A stretch of 8,321 nucleotides of DNA from Undibacterium sp. (GTDB taxonomy: Bacteria; Pseudomonadota; Gammaproteobacteria; Burkholderiales; Burkholderiaceae_D): contig JAIELM010000364.1 in the NCBI GenBank assembly GCA_019752975.1, forward strand, positions 1 to 8,321, in the 5' to 3' direction. Position 1 is the first letter of the stretch; each line of letters starts with the position of its first letter. Both the position numbers and the translations under genes were made by a program. The notes under the pieces are model-generated. The model saw only the letters and a list, made by a program, of their open reading frames with translations, did no database searches and was not told where the DNA came from. Shown piece by piece: positions 5,124 through 8,321 of the stretch.

Positions 5124-6782
5124 TTACTGCCCAATTGAAAATAACACCGCATTGTTAATCGCATACACCTTACCATCTGGACCCACTGCGGTTGGGGTAT
5201 AGGATTCACCCATACCGCTGGTGAGTTTAATTTTTTCGGTCAATTTATTGCTCGTCAGGCTCCAGCGATACAAATAGCCATCTTCGCTATTAACGATAAC
5301 CGACTTGGTAAACGGATCCACCGCCGCGGTATTGACACACCACTCGATAAAGCCACCCGGTGCATTGGGATCTGGAGTTGGCCCTATAATCGTGAGAATC
5401 TCTTTCATGGTATTCACCGAAGGCGTAATTGCATCCGCCGTCGCGACATTTGGATCGATAATCGCAATTTTATTTAAACCATCACCTGAGCCAGTCCGTT
5501 GATAATTATTATATTTCGTCATCAATAAATACTTTGAAGTTCCTGTGTAACCAGAGACGATATCAGCAGGAACAATAGACGGTGTATCGTCCCAACCAAA
5601 GGAACCTGGGGTTTTAGTAATACTTAGGTCAGCATTAAAATGGAGTAACCAGCCGCGCGAATTATGTGAGCCTGGATTTTGCTCTAGCACACCCATATAC
5701 ACATCGCCGTCAGGTGCGACCAAGGGCGCGGCGGTGCTGTCATCAGAGATATAAGCGGATCCTTTTTCATTTGGATCTACTAGCAGCACCTTGCTCTTCA
5801 AAGCCAGTGTGCTGCTATCCAATGCCAACAAATATCCTCTAGAAAGGGTCTTCACATCGCTGGCGTTCGTATTATTAACCAACACATACAAAGTCTTCTG
5901 ATCTAAGGAAATCGCTGGGGCGCTATTTGTTGCAGGCTTGACGATGGAACTGACGCCTGAGGCAGCAGCGGCGCCCACCCAAGTACCTTTTCCGTCAGCG
6001 CCTATCCTAGCAAAACCGCTAGTGAGGCCCGCAGGATTTCCCGGTTCAGCGATGAAACCAAAGTAAATATTATTTTGTGCGTCTGCAGTAATCGGTGTAT
6101 TGATAATGACCGCTTTATCTAATGCGGCCTTATTGGCGGCATACACCGAATCACCATAAAACACCATGCTCTTAAGCGTTCCTACACTCTCATCGGCATC
6201 ATCGCGGTAAATAACTTTACCGCCAGCACCTGGCGCTAGCATGCGATTATTTGCCGTCAGTGTGGCATTATAGGTCGGCGTCCAACGATGGGCAGGCATA
6301 ATATAGTCGCTGTTTTCTGACCAGATGACTTGCCCAGAGGTTCCAGAGCGGGCTTCAATTCTATACGTCAATTGTGCCGCCGTTTTCACCGGTAGAATCA
6401 CAGTGTTTTTTAAGGTAATTACGGGCGAGCCATAATGTACGAGAAGATAGCCATTTGGCGAATACTGCGGCGCTAGATCAACCGGTGCTTTCCAAACAAT
6501 ACGACCAAAACCTTGTGTTGCCACGGTGGCGAGTGCATCGTGTTGTGCCGTACCGCCATAACTTGGCCAAGGCGCTGGACTAGGTGTGCGTTTAACTGGT
6601 TCGACGGGGTTTTGTGGTGTGCCAGTGCCCGCATTCGGGTCCGAGTTTGGGTTCGAATTTGAGTTCGAGCTAGATGAACCACCGCCACCGCAAGCAACCA
6701 CAACTGCACCCGCGCAGATAGCTACGGTCGATGCCAGTAGGTACCGGTATTTTTTAGAATCTTTATTTTTTGGAAAAGTCAT
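5124..6782 (-). CDS. PQQ-like beta-propeller lipoprotein
   Basis: A 552-aa protein with a lipoprotein signal peptide: basic start (KNKDSKKYR), hydrophobic core at about 14-30 and lipobox VVAC with C31. Glycine follows the cysteine, which favours the outer membrane. A low-complexity Gly/Ser/Asn/Pro linker (about 32-65) tethers the globular part. The rest, from WPSYGGTAQHDA (about 72-83) to the end, has repeated propeller-blade signatures such as ITADAQNNIYFG, ISLDQKTLYVLV, VAPDGDVYMGV, VNSEDGYLYRW and VGPDGKVYAINN. This is characteristic of PQQ-like/quinoprotein-type repeats. No PQQ-binding catalytic set is recognised, so it is more likely a structural or binding propeller than a dehydrogenase. 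AGAAGAGA (minus strand, 6795-6788) lies five bases before ATG 6782-6780 and supports the start. It is divergent from another lipoprotein gene across 186 bp. The exact role is unknown. Confidence 0.87.
   Translation of the reverse strand: MTFPKNKDSKKYRYLLASTVAICAGAVVVACGGGGSSSSNSNSNPNSDPNAGTGTPQNPVEPVKRTPSPAPWPSYGGTAQHDALATVATQGFGRIVWKAPVDLAPQYSPNGYLLVHYGSPVITLKNTVILPVKTAAQLTYRIEARSGTSGQVIWSENSDYIMPAHRWTPTYNATLTANNRMLAPGAGGKVIYRDDADESVGTLKSMVFYGDSVYAANKAALDKAVIINTPITADAQNNIYFGFIAEPGNPAGLTSGFARIGADGKGTWVGAAAASGVSSIVKPATNSAPAISLDQKTLYVLVNNTNASDVKTLSRGYLLALDSSTLALKSKVLLVDPNEKGSAYISDDSTAAPLVAPDGDVYMGVLEQNPGSHNSRGWLLHFNADLSITKTPGSFGWDDTPSIVPADIVSGYTGTSKYLLMTKYNNYQRTGSGDGLNKIAIIDPNVATADAITPSVNTMKEILTIIGPTPDPNAPGGFIEWCVNTAAVDPFTKSVIVNSEDGYLYRWSLTSNKLTEKIKLTSGMGESYTPTAVGPDGKVYAINNAVLFSIGQ
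6625..6692 (-). repeat. Low-complexity Ser/Asn/Gly linker-coding tract
   Basis: The stretch encodes GGGGSSSSNSNSNPNSDPN just after the lipobox cysteine. At DNA level it is a run of degenerate TTCGAG/TTCGAA-like hexamers. Such tracts are prone to length change by slippage. Their role is to hold the propeller away from the membrane, so length variation is tolerated. Confidence 0.6.
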
Positions 6783-6860
6783 TTTTGTCTCTTCTTAGTT
6801 TTAGAAATTAACACTGCTTACTAAAACGTAGATTGCACCAGTAGACCCAAAACTTCAAGT

Positions 6861-6869
6861 AATATAGCA
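6861..6869 (-). promoter_or_regulatory. Candidate extended -10 for the PQQ-like lipoprotein gene
   Basis: On the minus strand these bases read TGCTATATT, an extended -10 of the same form as the one before the kinase gene. It would give a leader of about 70 nt. No convincing -35 sits upstream. For the divergent gene at 6969 I see no convincing promoter in this 186-bp region. This is a weak, motif-only call. Confidence 0.27.
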
Positions 6870-6968
6870 AACATATTTTCACTTTCTTGCGTATCGACCC
6901 ATGCCAAACGCACCGCACTGGACTTATGCCGGCCACATCCAATTCAACTCCACATTAACGCACAACTT

Positions 6969-8321
6969 ATGAAGCACAGGTATTTCCACATTCACCGATC
7001 TTTCTTTGGTCTATTCCTGTTTTGCCTAAGTGGATTTCTTTGTAGCTTTTCTGGATGCGAGCGACACCAATCTGCCCCAAAGGCAAATACCGTAGCGCCA
7101 GAAAAAAAACTCCCTTATCCGCTACTGTTCGTCACGCAAGTCCCCATTGCCAACGACAATAATAGTCGCCTCTCTGCCTTTGCCAATCATATGACTAGCC
7201 CCTTACAAGTCCCACGTGGCGGTGATTTGATGATCCTTTATCCCGACGGCACATTAAGAAACCTGACACATGAAGCACATTTGGGAATGGATGGACAACA
7301 AACAGCCTCCGCCATTGCAGTACGTGAACCCAGTGTGCATCCTAGCGGTGAGAAAGCGGTGTTTAGTCTGCTGTTAGGTTCACCACAAACCGGTGAAAAC
7401 CTTAGCACTAGCCGCTGGCAAATTTACGAGGTAAGCGGACTCGCCCAAGGCGCTCCAGTCCAAATCTCTAAGCTAGCACAAGACCCGCATTACAACAATC
7501 TTTCGCCGCTTTACGCCAGTAACGATGAGATCATTTTCACCTCCGATCGACCTAGAAATGGTGCACCTCACTTATATCCGCAACTGGACGAATACGAAGC
7601 AACCCCTAGCGTATCCGGTGTCTGGAAAATGCACCGCACCACCAATAAATTAACACTACTAAGTCATACCCCTAGTGGAGCGTTTACGCCTATCATCGAT
7701 AATTTCGGTCGTCTACTGTATACTCGTTGGGATCATCTACAACAAGATCAATTGGCTGATCGAGACCGCGATGCAGAGCACAATCAAGTTGCGCTGCCAT
7801 TTAACTCTTTCAATTTTTCTGACGAATCCGCTACTGCAAAAAGACGGAATAGCAGAGCGGAATTTTTTCCTGAATCACGTGTAGGTAGTCATAGTGTGTA
7901 TGGTGAAGTGAGTGCGTTTCGCAACAATTTTTTTGCTATTTGGCAGATTAATCAAGATGGCAGCGCCGAGGAAACACTCAATCATGTTGGACTACATGAA
8001 CTCTCTTTTGGCTACTTAACACCTAGCTTCAAGGAAGACAAAAATCTCAACAACCACACCAACGATCAAGCACATCAAAATCGCCTGTCAATACGACGTG
8101 AAGGAGGATTATTTCAGCTACGAGAAGACCCACTTGAATCGGGCAGTTTTTTTGCCATCAATGCGCGTGAATCGGGTTCCTTTACTACAGACAGCATCGT
8201 CAAAATTCAGGCCCGCCCCAGCACCAATCCAGAACAAATGACCGTTACAAGTATCACAGCACCAAGCACCAACGATAATTTAAAAGATGGACGCTGGCGC
8301 AATCCACTTCCCCTGTCTGAT
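6969..8321 (+). CDS. PD40/HzsA-middle-domain-like lipoprotein (3' end outside window)
   Basis: From ATG 6969 the frame is open for 451 codons to the last base with no stop, so the protein is incomplete at its C-terminus. The N-terminus is a lipoprotein-type signal peptide (hydrophobic about 11-29) with SFSGC ending at C30; the -3 Phe is slightly atypical. The mature part has PLLFVTQVP (51-59), PRGGDLMILYPDGTLRNLT (82-100), VREPSVHPSGEKAVFS (118-133), LSPLYASNDEIIFTSDRP (178-195) and, later, YTRWDHLQQDQLADRD. I recognise these blocks from bacterial proteins annotated as TolB/PD40-like or hydrazine synthase alpha middle-domain family. They are beta-propeller segments. No CXXCH heme site occurs in the visible part; all three cysteines lie in the signal peptide, up to C30. 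Hydrazine synthesis is therefore not implied. No clear Shine-Dalgarno precedes the ATG, but no ATG, GTG or TTG occurs in frame just upstream, and the signal peptide begins there. Confidence 0.83.
   Translation, partial: MKHRYFHIHRSFFGLFLFCLSGFLCSFSGCERHQSAPKANTVAPEKKLPYPLLFVTQVPIANDNNSRLSAFANHMTSPLQVPRGGDLMILYPDGTLRNLTHEAHLGMDGQQTASAIAVREPSVHPSGEKAVFSLLLGSPQTGENLSTSRWQIYEVSGLAQGAPVQISKLAQDPHYNNLSPLYASNDEIIFTSDRPRNGAPHLYPQLDEYEATPSVSGVWKMHRTTNKLTLLSHTPSGAFTPIIDNFGRLLYTRWDHLQQDQLADRDRDAEHNQVALPFNSFNFSDESATAKRRNSRAEFFPESRVGSHSVYGEVSAFRNNFFAIWQINQDGSAEETLNHVGLHELSFGYLTPSFKEDKNLNNHTNDQAHQNRLSIRREGGLFQLREDPLESGSFFAINARESGSFTTDSIVKIQARPSTNPEQMTVTSITAPSTNDNLKDGRWRNPLPLSD

Noticed and set aside
7675..7884. 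A 69-codon plus-strand frame within the HzsA-like gene
   Set aside because: It is in another frame of a longer open frame that has clear family motifs and a signal peptide.
6969..8321. Reading the HzsA-like gene as evidence of hydrazine synthesis or anammox metabolism
   Set aside because: No CXXCH heme motif is visible, no other hydrazine or nitrogen-cycle gene is near, and the middle-domain family is common in ordinary bacteria.

Overview
This 8.3-kb window looks like chromosomal DNA from a Gram-negative proteobacterium of moderate GC. The evidence is two lipoproteins with lipoboxes, a YehP-type operon end, a LytS/LytR pair and small palindromic intergenic repeats. A betaproteobacterium (Burkholderiales-like) is my best guess; that placement is inference from protein style and repeat flavour, with no marker gene to settle it.

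Layout. (1) 1-1870, plus strand: the end of an operon. It holds the C-terminal 204 codons of a protein that looks like the DUF5682 family, then a complete YehP-type VWA protein with an intact MIDAS, joined by an ATGA overlap. A 36-codon reading frame follows, joined by a second ATGA overlap. In known genomes such genes sit with a MoxR-type AAA+ ATPase, which would lie left of the window. (2) 1966-3915, minus strand: a two-gene LytS/LytR-type two-component system. The 4-TM sensor kinase stop codon directly abuts the response regulator ATG. (3) 3916-4182: an intergenic region with a candidate kinase promoter, a 9-bp direct repeat, and a 107-bp MITE-like element with 14-bp perfect terminal inverted repeats. 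(4) 4183-4710, plus: a small exported NTF2/SnoaL-like protein. (5) 4711-5123: a gene-free stretch dominated by a 194-bp long-palindrome element, plus a partial second copy of its right half. (6) 5124-6782, minus: a PQQ-like beta-propeller lipoprotein. (7) 6969-8321, plus, running off the right edge: a lipoprotein resembling the PD40 / hydrazine-synthase-alpha middle-domain family, divergent from the PQQ-like lipoprotein.

How the genes may work together. The VWA protein and its DUF5682 partner probably form one cytoplasmic AAA+/VWA machine. The kinase and regulator form one signalling unit whose target is not visible; the divergently transcribed exported NTF2-like protein is a candidate. The two divergent propeller lipoproteins are candidate co-functioning envelope proteins. 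No tRNA, rRNA, CRISPR array, transposase or phage gene was seen. The most unusual material is the two non-coding palindromic elements, the HzsA-like lipoprotein without visible heme motifs, and the tiny coupled ORF after the VWA gene.
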